Shown here piece by piece: positions 8,110 through 15,583 of a DNA stretch of 64,000 nucleotides. Source of the stretch: Mesorhizobium sp. LMG 17147. GTDB lineage: Bacteria; Pseudomonadota; Alphaproteobacteria; Rhizobiales; Rhizobiaceae. Where the stretch lies: positions 294,195-358,194 of the forward strand of contig NZ_JANCTC010000006.1 in NCBI RefSeq assembly GCF_024297145.1, written 5' to 3'. The position numbers and the translations under genes are program-made. The notes beneath the pieces are model-generated. The model made no database searches and was not told the DNA's origin. It saw nothing but the letters and a program-made list of their open reading frames with translations. The stretch's first letter is position 1; every line of letters begins with the position of its first letter.

Positions 8110-9585
8110 ATGCAGGTCACCGAAACGCTCAACTCCGGTCTCAAGCGCGAGATCAAGATCACCGTGCCGGCTGGTGACATGGAAGCCAAGCTGATGGCGC
8201 GGCTCTCCGATGCCAGAAACAAGGTCCGCATCAACGGCTTTCGCCCCGGCAAGGTGCCGGTGCAGCATCTGCGCAAAGTCTACGGCAAATCGTTCATGGC
8301 CGAAGTGGTCAACGAGATCCTCAACGATTCGACCCGTTCGATCATCACCGGGCGCGGCGAAAAGGCTGCCATGCAGCCCGAAGTGATCATGACCGAGGAC
8401 GAGAAGGAGGCCGAGAAGATCCTGGCAGGAGGCGCCGATTTCGAGTTCCGCCTGAACTATGAGGTCATACCGCCGATCGAGATCAAGGATTTCTCCGACA
8501 TCAAGGTGACGCGCCAGGTGTTCGACGTGCCGGATGAAGAGATCGATGAGCAGGTCAAGCGTGTCGCTGAATCCGCCCGCACTTACGAGCCGAAGACGGG
8601 CAAGGCCGCCGAGGGCGACCGCGTGACGATCGATTACGTCGGCAAGATCGACGGCGAAGCCTTCGGCGGCGGCGCCGGCACCGATCAGCCGTTGGTGCTC
8701 GGCTCGAAGGAATTCATCCCCGGCTTCGAGGACCAGCTGGTTGGCAGCAAGGCCGGCGACGAGAAGCAGGTCACGGTTACCTTCCCGGAAAACTACCAGG
8801 CGGCGCATCTGGCCGGCAAGGAAGCCACTTTTGACGTGACGGTCAAGGAAGTGTCGAAGCCCGGCGCACTTGAGATCAATGACGAGATGGCCAAAAATCT
8901 CGGCCTGGAATCGCTGGAGCGCCTGCGCGAGGTGGTGCGCGGTCAGATCGAGAACCAGTTCGGCTCGATAACGCGCCAGAAAGTCAAGCGGCAGTTGCTC
9001 GACCAGCTCGACGCTGCCTACTCGTTCGAGGCGCCGTCCAAGCTCGTCGAGGCCGAGTTCAACAACATCTGGAACCAGGTCAATCGCGATCTCGAAGCTG
9101 CCGGGCGCACCTTTGCCGACGAAGAGACGACGGAAGAAGAAGCGCGTGCTGAATATATGCGGCTTGCCGAGCGCCGCGTGCGTCTCGGCCTGGTTCTCGC
9201 CGAAATCGGCGAGAAGGCCGGCGTCACCGTGACGGACGAGGAACTGCAGCGCGGCCTGTTCGAGCAGGTACGCCGCTATCCGGCCAACCAGCAGCAGGAA
9301 GCCTTCGAATTCTATCGCAACAATCCCGAAGCGCTGAACACGTTGCGCGCGCCGATGTTCGAAGAGAAGGTGGTCGACCATCTGCTCGGCCAGATTTCGG
9401 TCACCGATGTCAAGGTCAGCAAGGAAGAGCTGCTGGCCGACGACGAGGATACGGAGACAACCAAGGCCAAGCCGGCGAAGAAGGCGGCTGCGAAAAAAGC
9501 GGACGCAAAGAAGGCCGACGACGACGCCGAAGAGCCGAAGAAAAAGGCCGCGCCGAAGAAGAAGGCCGCCAAGGACGCTGAATAA
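8110..9585 (+). CDS. tig: Trigger factor, ribosome-associated chaperone and peptidyl-prolyl isomerase
   Basis: A 491-residue trigger factor, which binds the ribosome near the exit tunnel and shields nascent chains. The N-terminal ribosome-binding domain contains the loop signature GFRPGKVP near residue 48. The central FKBP-like isomerase domain starts near residue 165 ([28 protein letters not shown]). The C-terminal helical chaperone domain follows. The final 40 residues are an alanine/lysine-rich low-complexity tail, common in Rhizobiales copies. The frame is open 39 codons upstream; [15 protein letters not shown] is the family N-terminus, so the second of two adjacent ATGs (8107, 8110) is taken as the start. 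A strong terminator follows. Confidence 0.96.
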   Translation: MQVTETLNSGLKREIKITVPAGDMEAKLMARLSDARNKVRINGFRPGKVPVQHLRKVYGKSFMAEVVNEILNDSTRSIITGRGEKAAMQPEVIMTEDEKEAEKILAGGADFEFRLNYEVIPPIEIKDFSDIKVTRQVFDVPDEEIDEQVKRVAESARTYEPKTGKAAEGDRVTIDYVGKIDGEAFGGGAGTDQPLVLGSKEFIPGFEDQLVGSKAGDEKQVTVTFPENYQAAHLAGKEATFDVTVKEVSKPGALEINDEMAKNLGLESLERLREVVRGQIENQFGSITRQKVKRQLLDQLDAAYSFEAPSKLVEAEFNNIWNQVNRDLEAAGRTFADEETTEEEARAEYMRLAERRVRLGLVLAEIGEKAGVTVTDEELQRGLFEQVRRYPANQQQEAFEFYRNNPEALNTLRAPMFEEKVVDHLLGQISVTDVKVSKEELLADDEDTETTKAKPAKKAAAKKADAKKADDDAEEPKKKAAPKKKAAKDAE

Positions 9586-9603
9586 CGTTCCTGCTGAATT
9601 CCG

Positions 9604-9632
9604 AAAGGCCGCCTTCTCGAGGCGGCCTTTTT
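9604..9632 (+). terminator. Rho-independent terminator of tig
   Basis: AAAGGCCGCC (9604-9613) pairs with GGCGGCCTTT (9621-9630) around a seven-base loop, continuing into a short T run, 18 bases behind the tig stop codon. Confidence 0.9.
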
Positions 9633-9746
9633 CGTTGTGGCGCAGACGCAACGGATTTCACGTATCTGGCGGTCGAGGTAGCGATACGAAGCTTTGATGA
9701 TTATCTGCGCTGGGTTGCGAAATCGCAGCGGTTGTTGGAGGCATCG

Positions 9747-10268
9747 TTGAGACAGTTCTTCGGTATCGGAAGCGTGGCGGCGGCGTTCCTGCTTGCGTCG
9801 GTCTTCGGCATTGCCCAGGCTGATACGGTTCTCGCCAACTGGCGGTTCGACAAGAGCAGCGATGGCCTTGTCACCGCCTCGCTTTACGCGACCAACAAGC
9901 TCATCACCGGCGGCGGCGCATTGAGCTACAGCCCGGTGTTGACGATCGCCTGCCGGACAGCCGGCGAACCGCGTTGGAGCGAATGGCTGCAACTGAGCGA
10001 CACCGTTTCCGCCAGCAGAACCATCGCCATGTCGGTGACTGTCGACCAATCCGCCAAGCTCAACGAAAGCTGGTCGGTCGGGCCGCACAGCAGGATGCTG
10101 GTCCGCGACGGTGCCGACGGCATCAGGCGACTGATTTCCGCGGACCGGCTGCTGCTGTCCTGGCGGTTCGGGCTGCTGTCGGGGCGCGGCAAAGCCGAGT
10201 TTGACCTCGCCGGAGTTGAAGAGGCGGTCGGCCGGATCGCCACCACCTGCAACACCAAATTGCCTTGA
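9747..10268 (+). CDS. Secreted protein of unknown function, VasI-like
   Basis: A 173-residue protein with an N-terminal signal peptide (FGIGSVAAAFLLASVFGIAQA, cleavage after AQA) and a mature domain with the pattern LTIACRTAGEPRWSEWLQL and FDLAGVEEAVGRIATTC. The latter resembles the C-terminus of type VI secretion VasI-like proteins, but no other secretion genes are in the window. The start is taken at TTG 9747, which has GGAGG five bases upstream; a TTG at 9732 is also in frame but lacks a site. The two conserved cysteines could form a disulfide in the periplasm. Family placement is tentative. Confidence 0.62.
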   Translation: MRQFFGIGSVAAAFLLASVFGIAQADTVLANWRFDKSSDGLVTASLYATNKLITGGGALSYSPVLTIACRTAGEPRWSEWLQLSDTVSASRTIAMSVTVDQSAKLNESWSVGPHSRMLVRDGADGIRRLISADRLLLSWRFGLLSGRGKAEFDLAGVEEAVGRIATTCNTKLP

Positions 10269-10453
10269 GCGGATTGTCCGCATTAATCCATTGCATGATC
10301 GAACTCTACCTGCCGGCCGGGTTCCGTGGTATGTAGGTGCCGCAACTCCAGGCAGTGGATATCCGTTCTGCCATTCAAGAGCGCATGCCAGCGGACTAAA
10401 TGTCGGCCTGCGCAGGTCAGCCAGGGCAAATTGGCGATCAGGGAGGAAATGCC

Positions 10454-10834
10454 ATGCGTGCCATTGTGTTTTTTATCGTCATGTCCGTCGCGACCGTCCT
10501 TACCGGCCCCTCGCGGGCACAGGATGCGGCGGCGGGTGAGAAGGTCTTCGCCAAATGCAAGGTCTGCCACGTCGCAGACAAGGACCAGAACAAGGTCGGT
10601 CCGTCGTTGAACGGCGTCATCGGCCGAACGGCCGGCACGCATCCGGGGTTCAGCTATTCCAAGGCCATGACCGAGGCCGGCAAGTCGGGCGTTAAATGGG
10701 ACGAAGCCACGCTGACGACCTATCTTCGCGATCCCAAGGCGATGGTCAAAGGAACGAAGATGGCGTTCGCCGGCCTCAAGAAAGACGAGGACATCGCCAA
10801 TGTCATCGCCTACCTGAAGCAATTCTCCAAGTAG
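10454..10834 (+). CDS. Small soluble class I c-type cytochrome
   Basis: A 126-residue periplasmic cytochrome c with a signal peptide ending in AQA and a single heme site CKVCH (C35, C38, H39). The distal methionine ligand is in VKGTKMAFAGLKK near the C-terminus. The fold and length match c2-type electron carriers that donate to terminal oxidases. The ATG at 10454 follows GGGAGG at a normal distance; the 18 upstream in-frame codons have no similarity. It is 147 bases ahead of ctaB and 3 kb from the coxMNOP cluster, so it is a reasonable electron donor to that oxidase. The donor role is inference. Confidence 0.9.
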   Translation: MRAIVFFIVMSVATVLTGPSRAQDAAAGEKVFAKCKVCHVADKDQNKVGPSLNGVIGRTAGTHPGFSYSKAMTEAGKSGVKWDEATLTTYLRDPKAMVKGTKMAFAGLKKDEDIANVIAYLKQFSK

Positions 10835-10981
10835 CGCGGCTCTTCCGCCGGATCTTGGTATCGCAAACAGATCGAGGCATAGCCTCGGCCGCAATCTGCC
10901 GGCAGTGTCGGTGGGGAGGGCGGCTCGTTGCAAAAAAGATATTGGCCGGCTAGGCTGCCGTTCCCATCGGTGGTCGTCTGA

Positions 10982-11914
10982 ATGTCGACTGAAGAAAGCC
11001 GTCCCAAGGATACCGGCATCCGCCTCTCGGAGGCGACGGCGGGTGATTTTATTGCGCTCTTGAAACCACGGGTCATGGCGCTTGCAGTGTTTACTGCCTT
11101 CGTCGGCCTGATGATGGCGCCCGGCGTGATGAATCCAGTTATCGCCGTAATCGCCATCGGCGCAATCGCGGTTGGAGCGGGAGCCGCCGGCGCGCTCAAT
11201 ATGTGGTACGACGCAGACATAGACGCCTTGATGTCTCGCACGTTCAAGCGACCAATTCCGTCCGGTCGCGTCACGCCTGGCGAAGCTCTCGGCTTCGGTC
11301 TGGTGCTTTCCGCACTGTCGGTCATGACGCTCGGCGTGCTGGTGGGGTGGCTTGCCGCATCGTTGTTGGCGTTCACCATCTTTTTCTATGTCGTTATCTA
11401 CACAATGTGGCTGAAGCGCTCGACGCCACAGAATATCGTCATAGGCGGCGCGGCAGGCGCCCTTCCTCCGGTAATCGGGTGGGCGGCCGCAACAGGCGCA
11501 ATCGGCATTGAAAGTCTCATTCTGTTTCTGATTATTTTCCTCTGGACGCCGCCTCATTTCTGGGCGCTGGCCCTTTTCAAGGTCGGCGACTATGCCGCGG
11601 CTGGCATCCCGATGATGCCGAATGTGGCCGGCCAGCACTCGACCAGAAAACAAATCTTCGCCTATTCGCTGCTTTTGGCGCCAATCGGCGTGCTCCCTTG
11701 GGGATTCGGCTTCGCGAGCGGATATTACGGCACTGCTTCAGCCGCGTTGGGTGCAGGTTTCATTTGGCAGGCCTGGAAGGTTCTCGTCGCCGACAAGGAG
11801 ATGAAGCCGGCAAAGGCGCTGTTTGCGTATTCGATTGTCTATCTTTTCGCAATATTTGCGGCGTTGCTTGCCGACACCATTGTAATGCGAGTGATCGCTT
11901 CAGCCGGCTATTGA
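10982..11914 (+). CDS. ctaB: Protoheme IX farnesyltransferase (heme O synthase)
   Basis: A 310-residue UbiA-family prenyltransferase with about nine membrane segments, which adds a farnesyl group to heme B to make heme O, precursor of heme A for aa3 oxidases. The first aspartate-rich site is [15 protein letters not shown] near residue 74, and the second polar loop contains [18 protein letters not shown] near 200. Codon use is visibly less GC-rich than in the flanking genes (for example GTAATC, TTTCTGATTATT), hinting at a separate origin. It is not in the usual place between coxB and coxC genes; the alternative oxidase is on the other strand 2 kb away. A second ctaB elsewhere is likely. Confidence 0.94.
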   Translation: MSTEESRPKDTGIRLSEATAGDFIALLKPRVMALAVFTAFVGLMMAPGVMNPVIAVIAIGAIAVGAGAAGALNMWYDADIDALMSRTFKRPIPSGRVTPGEALGFGLVLSALSVMTLGVLVGWLAASLLAFTIFFYVVIYTMWLKRSTPQNIVIGGAAGALPPVIGWAAATGAIGIESLILFLIIFLWTPPHFWALALFKVGDYAAAGIPMMPNVAGQHSTRKQIFAYSLLLAPIGVLPWGFGFASGYYGTASAALGAGFIWQAWKVLVADKEMKPAKALFAYSIVYLFAIFAALLADTIVMRVIASAGY

Positions 11915-11929
11915 GCCCGGCTCAAAACA

Positions 11930-12010
11930 TCACGTTGGCAGAGCACAAAATCCCAGCAACAGCAGAATAACGACGCCAAGGCCGAGTATGAGAACTGTCC
12001 TTCCGTCCAT
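11930..12010 (-). CDS. Candidate 26-residue single-span membrane peptide
   Basis: An ATG-initiated ORF of 26 codons on the minus strand reads MDGRTVLILGLGVVILLLLG followed by FCALPT. Almost the whole peptide is one hydrophobic helix. Purine-rich GAAGGTGAAGGTC directly precedes the ATG and could serve as a ribosome site, though it is very close. It lies just behind ctaB, convergent with it. Tiny membrane subunits are common in respiratory complexes, so a link to the oxidase is possible, but nothing beyond composition and position supports it. Confidence 0.38.
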   Translation of the reverse strand: MDGRTVLILGLGVVILLLLGFCALPT

Positions 12011-12231
12011 GACCTTCACCTTCGACTAGAAGAGCATATCGAAGAACCACGTCCGTAGCTAGTCGGGCTACCCGGGACCTCCTACTCCCGGGGCCTTCCT
12101 ACAAAGCGCGACAAGTCCCCCGCATGAGAGTATATTGATCATGGTGCAGGTCGCGGTTTGCGTGGGCCAAGCATGCAGAACGGCAGCACCGTAAAACGCG
12201 ACCTTACCGGACCTGGTCTGGAGGAATGGTC
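12011..12231. other. Intergenic region ahead of the DUF2189 gene, with a CCTCCT-loop hairpin
   Basis: The region holds a hairpin at 12071-12092: CCCGGGA pairs with TCCCGGG around the loop CCTCCTAC. On the plus strand this displays an anti-Shine-Dalgarno-like loop similar to the cuckoo hairpins, but only once and with a different flank. No FixK/FNR palindrome (TTGAT-N4-ATCAA) is complete; only a TTGATC half lies near 12135. No further gene was seen between ctaB and the DUF2189 gene except the 26-codon ORF. Confidence 0.4.
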
Positions 12232-13044
12232 ATGGCAAGCTTTCACGTGATAGCAGGCGCCAGCGAGACGCTGGAACACACCAGAATTCGAAAAATCGGT
12301 GTCTCCGATCTTTTTGATGCGCTCAGGCGTGGCGTCGATGATTTCATGGTCAAGCCGTCGCACATCGTATTTCTCTGCCTGATCTATCCGATTGCCGGAG
12401 TCGTGCTTGCTGTCTGGACATCAGGCAACAACACACTGCCGTTGCTGTTTCCGCTTGTGTCCGGCTTTGCGCTGATTGGTCCGTTCGCGGCGATCGGCCT
12501 GTATGAGATCAGCCGGCGGCGGGAAGCCGGGCTCGACGCCTCGTGGAGACACGCCTTTGAGGTCAGGAGTTCTCCAGCGCTGCCGGCTATTGCAGCGGTC
12601 GGCGTCATGCTGCTTGCGATCTTCATCGCCTGGCTTTTGACGGCCCAGATATTTTACCAGACCCTGTTCGGCCCGGCGCCGCCGCAATCGCTGTCCAGCT
12701 TCATCAGTGAAATATTCGCCACGGGACGCGGCTGGACGCTCATCATCCTGGGTCACGCCATCGGCTTCGTGTTCGCCGCGGTTGTGTTGTGCACCACGGT
12801 CGTCGCATTCCCGTTGTTGCTCGACCGCGATGTCGGCGCCTACGAAGCCATCCACACCTCGGTGCGCGTTGTGCTGGCCAACCCGATCGTGATGGCGGTG
12901 TGGGGCCTTATTGTCGCCGTCGCCCTGATCATCGGATCGCTGCCAGTGTTCGCCGGGTTGGCAGTCGTGCTGCCGATCCTTGGCCATGCCACCTGGCATG
13001 TTTACCGGAAAGTTGTGGAATCGCCGCCGGCGACCAGACCATGA
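12232..13044 (+). CDS. DUF2189 polytopic membrane protein
   Basis: A 270-residue inner-membrane protein of the DUF2189 family with about six hydrophobic segments. The N-terminal soluble part RIRKIGVSDLFDALRRGVDD is typical, followed by GFALIGPFAAIGLYEISRR near residue 80. The second of two nearby ATGs (12232) is chosen because GGAGG lies seven bases upstream; for 12226 it would be one base away. DUF2189 genes often accompany cytochrome oxidase genes in alphaproteobacteria, which fits the neighbouring coxMNOP cluster. The molecular role is unknown. Confidence 0.88.
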   Translation: MASFHVIAGASETLEHTRIRKIGVSDLFDALRRGVDDFMVKPSHIVFLCLIYPIAGVVLAVWTSGNNTLPLLFPLVSGFALIGPFAAIGLYEISRRREAGLDASWRHAFEVRSSPALPAIAAVGVMLLAIFIAWLLTAQIFYQTLFGPAPPQSLSSFISEIFATGRGWTLIILGHAIGFVFAAVVLCTTVVAFPLLLDRDVGAYEAIHTSVRVVLANPIVMAVWGLIVAVALIIGSLPVFAGLAVVLPILGHATWHVYRKVVESPPATRP

Positions 13045-13048
13045 GCTG

Positions 13049-13094
13049 AAAAAATGCACTCTGCCCGCACCGGCGAAAGTGCCGGTGCGGGCAG
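13049..13094 (-). terminator. Intrinsic terminator between DUF2189 and ybaK-like genes
   Basis: A perfect 14-pair stem, CTGCCCGCACCGGC (13061-13074) with GCCGGTGCGGGCAG (13081-13094), closes a six-base loop. On the minus strand it is followed after six bases by a run of six T residues, so it best serves the deacylase gene that ends at 13110; it may also stop the convergent DUF2189 transcript. Confidence 0.85.
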
Positions 13095-13109
13095 GGTGAG
13101 GCAGAGCTT

Positions 13110-13583
13110 TCAATAGGCGGGGTGGCTGAAACGGGCTTGGCGCGCGTCCTTTGTCAGGTCGCGGAAATCTTTGCCGCTCACATGCACAAGCGTCTTGTGG
13201 TCGCCGCCCTCGAAATAGATTTCGGGAGCGTCGCCGAGGCTTTCATCGAGAACCACTGGCACATCATAGGCAGCGCCGATCGGCGGCACAGCGCCGACGT
13301 CGCAATCGCCGAACAACGAGACCACCTCGTCTTCGGAGGCAAGTCCAAGAGGCTTCTCCATGACATCCTGCAATGTCGCGAGTTCTATCCTGTGCGTGCT
13401 TGGAACCACGGCGAGCGCGTAGCCACGGTCGTGGTGAACGACCACCGATTTGGCCATTATGCTGCCGGGCACATGTGCCGCAATGGCGGATTGTCTGCTT
13501 GTCGCGGTGCGGTGATGCTCGACGGTATCGTAGGAAATTCCTTTCCTATCGATGAAGTCCTTCAATCTGTTTGCGATGGTCAT
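13110..13583 (-). CDS. YbaK/ProX-type aminoacyl-tRNA deacylase domain protein
   Basis: A 157-residue single-domain protein of the YbaK/aa-tRNA-deacylase family, which hydrolyses mischarged tRNAs such as Cys-tRNA(Pro) or Ala-tRNA(Pro). Family features include SIMAKSVVVHHDRGYALAVV with the conserved lysine near residue 47, VPPIGAAYDVPVVLDES, and a C-terminal EIYFEGGDHKTLVHV. The ATG at 13583 starts the recognisable domain; eleven in-frame codons upstream are not conserved. It is convergent with DUF2189 and lies 144 bases behind the oxidase operon on the same strand. Substrate cannot be read from sequence. Confidence 0.88.
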   Translation of the reverse strand: MTIANRLKDFIDRKGISYDTVEHHRTATSRQSAIAAHVPGSIMAKSVVVHHDRGYALAVVPSTHRIELATLQDVMEKPLGLASEDEVVSLFGDCDVGAVPPIGAAYDVPVVLDESLGDAPEIYFEGGDHKTLVHVSGKDFRDLTKDARQARFSHPAY

Positions 13584-13727
13584 CTTGGGCGCCCCTTGCT
13601 GGTGTTCGCGACGCATGTGGAAACGCCGGCATCGCCTGTCGTTTCCTATACCAACAGAAATGGACCAGCCTTGGATTGTTTCAAGGCTAAGCCTCCAGGA
13701 CCGGACCGCCTGGAGCCGGATTGCATG

Positions 13728-14132
13728 TCAGGGCCCGGCCCCGAAAAACGCCATTCGGGTAAGAAGCGTGTAGTCCGCTTCGAAGACCATCATCGTCACG
13801 AACACCAGCACCAGCACCGGCGGCAGGATGATCGCATATGTCAGCGCCAGCCGTTCCCAGGCCATGTGCATGAAGATGGCGACGATCAGTCCGGCCTTGA
13901 GCATCATGAAGATTAGGATCAGCGACCATCTGAGATAGCCATGGAGACCGAAATAGTCGACCAGATAGGAGCAGGTGCTGAGGATGAACAGCCACGCCCA
14001 CACCACCAGATAGAGCTTGATCGGGTGCTCCTGATGAACCTCCGCCGGGGTAACGCCGGTCGTCGTCGCATCATGCCTATGGGCGCTGTCCAATGCGTGT
14101 TGTCCCAGGCCTTTTGCGGTTGCTTCACCCAT
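13728..14132 (-). CDS. Cytochrome c oxidase subunit IV family protein
   Basis: A 134-residue membrane protein with three hydrophobic segments (YLVVWAWLFILSTCSYLVDYF, a middle helix with LIVAIFMHMAWERL, and a third with PPVLVLVFVTMMVFEADY), the pattern of prokaryotic oxidase subunit IV (COX4_pro). It is the last gene of the coxMNOP operon, starting ten bases behind the stop of the subunit III gene. The start at 14132 is chosen over an upstream in-frame position because MGEATAKGLGQ begins right after the previous gene. A perfect seven-pair inverted repeat at 13693-13715 behind the gene may help end the operon transcript. Confidence 0.88.
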   Translation of the reverse strand: MGEATAKGLGQHALDSAHRHDATTTGVTPAEVHQEHPIKLYLVVWAWLFILSTCSYLVDYFGLHGYLRWSLILIFMMLKAGLIVAIFMHMAWERLALTYAIILPPVLVLVFVTMMVFEADYTLLTRMAFFGAGP

Positions 14133-14142
14133 GTCCTGCCTC

Positions 14143-14865
14143 TCACCAAAGATAGAAAAATGCGAAAATGAACACCCAGACCAGGTCAACGAAATGCCAG
14201 TAGAGCCCCATGATTTCGACGTTCTCGTAGCGCCCCCTCCGGCTGGTGAAGAAGCCGGGCCGTCCGACGTCGAAATCCCCGCGCCAGACCTTTCGCGCCA
14301 CGATGATCAGGAAGATCACCCCGATCGTCACATGCGTGCCGTGGAAGCCGGTAATCATGAAAAAGGATGCGCCGAACTGTGCAGCGCCCCAGGGATTACC
14401 CCAAGGCCGCACGCCCTCGGTGATCAGCTTGGTCCATTCGAAGGCCTGCATGCCGACGAAGGTCGCGCCGAGTGCTGCGGTCAAGAGCATCAGGACTGCC
14501 GTCTTGCGGCGGTCGCGGCGGTAGCCGAAATTGACCGCCATGGCCATCGTTCCACTGCTCGAGATCAGCACGAAGGTCATGATGGCGATAAGGATCAGTG
14601 GAATGTCGGAGCCGCCGATGCGCAGGGCGAAAACCTCGCTCGGATTGGGCCACGGCACGCGTGTTGAGATACGCGCGGTCATGTAAGAGAGCAGGAAGCA
14701 GCCGAAGATGAACGTGTCGCTGAGCAGGAAGATCCACATCATGGCCTTGCCCCAGGACACGTTTTTGAACGCCCGCTGATCCGAGGACCAGTCGGCGGCG
14801 ATGCCTTGCCAGCCTGCGGGCCGCGGCTCTGTTCGGCCGATGTGGGCCAGTGTCGTCTCTGCCAT
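14143..14865 (-). CDS. coxP: Alternative cytochrome c oxidase subunit III (CoxP-like)
   Basis: A 240-residue heme-copper oxidase subunit III with about five to six membrane helices. Family features are GKAMMWIFLLSDTFIFGCFLL near residue 39, AFEWTKLITEG, and FHGTHVTIGVIFLI near 175, and the C-terminus ENVEIMGLYWHFVDLVWVF. Subunit III stabilises the catalytic core and is not itself redox active. The operon carries two subunit III genes in a row, matching coxO-coxP of Bradyrhizobium; the symbol is assigned from gene order and is less certain than the family. Confidence 0.88.
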   Translation of the reverse strand: MAETTLAHIGRTEPRPAGWQGIAADWSSDQRAFKNVSWGKAMMWIFLLSDTFIFGCFLLSYMTARISTRVPWPNPSEVFALRIGGSDIPLILIAIMTFVLISSSGTMAMAVNFGYRRDRRKTAVLMLLTAALGATFVGMQAFEWTKLITEGVRPWGNPWGAAQFGASFFMITGFHGTHVTIGVIFLIIVARKVWRGDFDVGRPGFFTSRRGRYENVEIMGLYWHFVDLVWVFIFAFFYLW

Positions 14866-14878
14866 CCGCCCGTTCCTC

Positions 14879-15583
14879 CTAGGTCAGCAACCCACGGCAA
14901 ATGTCGATTAAAGTCGAAGCCCAGCCGGCCAGAAGCGCAAAGATGGCGAGCCAGACGAAAAGCAGGAAATGCCAGTACATGGTGCACAGCTCGACACTGA
15001 GGCGAAGCCGCTGCGGCTGCGCTCCGTTCCAGGCGCCGACGCTCGTTCTGCCCAGCCCGACCAGTCCTCCCAGTATATGCAGGCCATGCATTCCCGTTAG
15101 CAGGTAGAAGAAGCTGTTGGCCGGATTGGATGCCAGAAAATAGCCGTCCGCACTCAGTTCCCGCCATGCCACAAGCTGTCCAATCAGGAAGACGAGCGCC
15201 GTGAGTCCAGCTGTGGCGAGGCCGAGCCTGACCATGTCCACTTGACCCTTGCGCGCCGCGAGCGAAGCGCACTGTATCGCAATGCTGCTCAAGACCAGTA
15301 CGCCGGTGTTAAGCCATAGCAGGGGCGGGATGGGCAGCGGCCGCCAATCCGACAGCGCCATGCGCATGAAGTAAGCACTGGTGAACAGCGCGAACAGGCA
15401 GCCGACGACGGCAAGGAAGACGCCGAGACCGATCTTTGCGGTGGGCAGCGCCGATCGGTCCAGAGCGACAAAATCCCCGGCCATACCTTGCTCGAGCCAC
15501 GGCTTCGTCATTAGCCGCTGATGGGAAAGCCACCACCCAGCAATACCGGCGATCACGAGCAGGAAGACCAGGATTACGCTCAT
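14879..15583 (-). CDS. coxO: Alternative cytochrome c oxidase subunit III-like (CoxO-like)
   Basis: A 234-residue subunit III-family protein. An extra N-terminal membrane segment and a soluble linker precede the core, whose signatures are FTSAYFMRMALSDWRPLP near residue 66, FYLLTGMHGLHILGGLVGL near 158 and CTMYWHFLLFVWLAIFALL near the end. Its start overlaps the stop of the subunit I gene by four bases (ATGA), implying translational coupling. Gene order II-I-III-III equals that of rhizobial coxMNOP, so it is called CoxO. Confidence 0.87.
   Translation of the reverse strand: MSVILVFLLVIAGIAGWWLSHQRLMTKPWLEQGMAGDFVALDRSALPTAKIGLGVFLAVVGCLFALFTSAYFMRMALSDWRPLPIPPLLWLNTGVLVLSSIAIQCASLAARKGQVDMVRLGLATAGLTALVFLIGQLVAWRELSADGYFLASNPANSFFYLLTGMHGLHILGGLVGLGRTSVGAWNGAQPQRLRLSVELCTMYWHFLLFVWLAIFALLAGWASTLIDICRGLLT

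Noticed and set aside
12131..12150. An FNR/FixK box ahead of the DUF2189 gene
   Set aside because: Only one half (TTGATC) is present; the symmetric ATCAA half is missing at the required distance.
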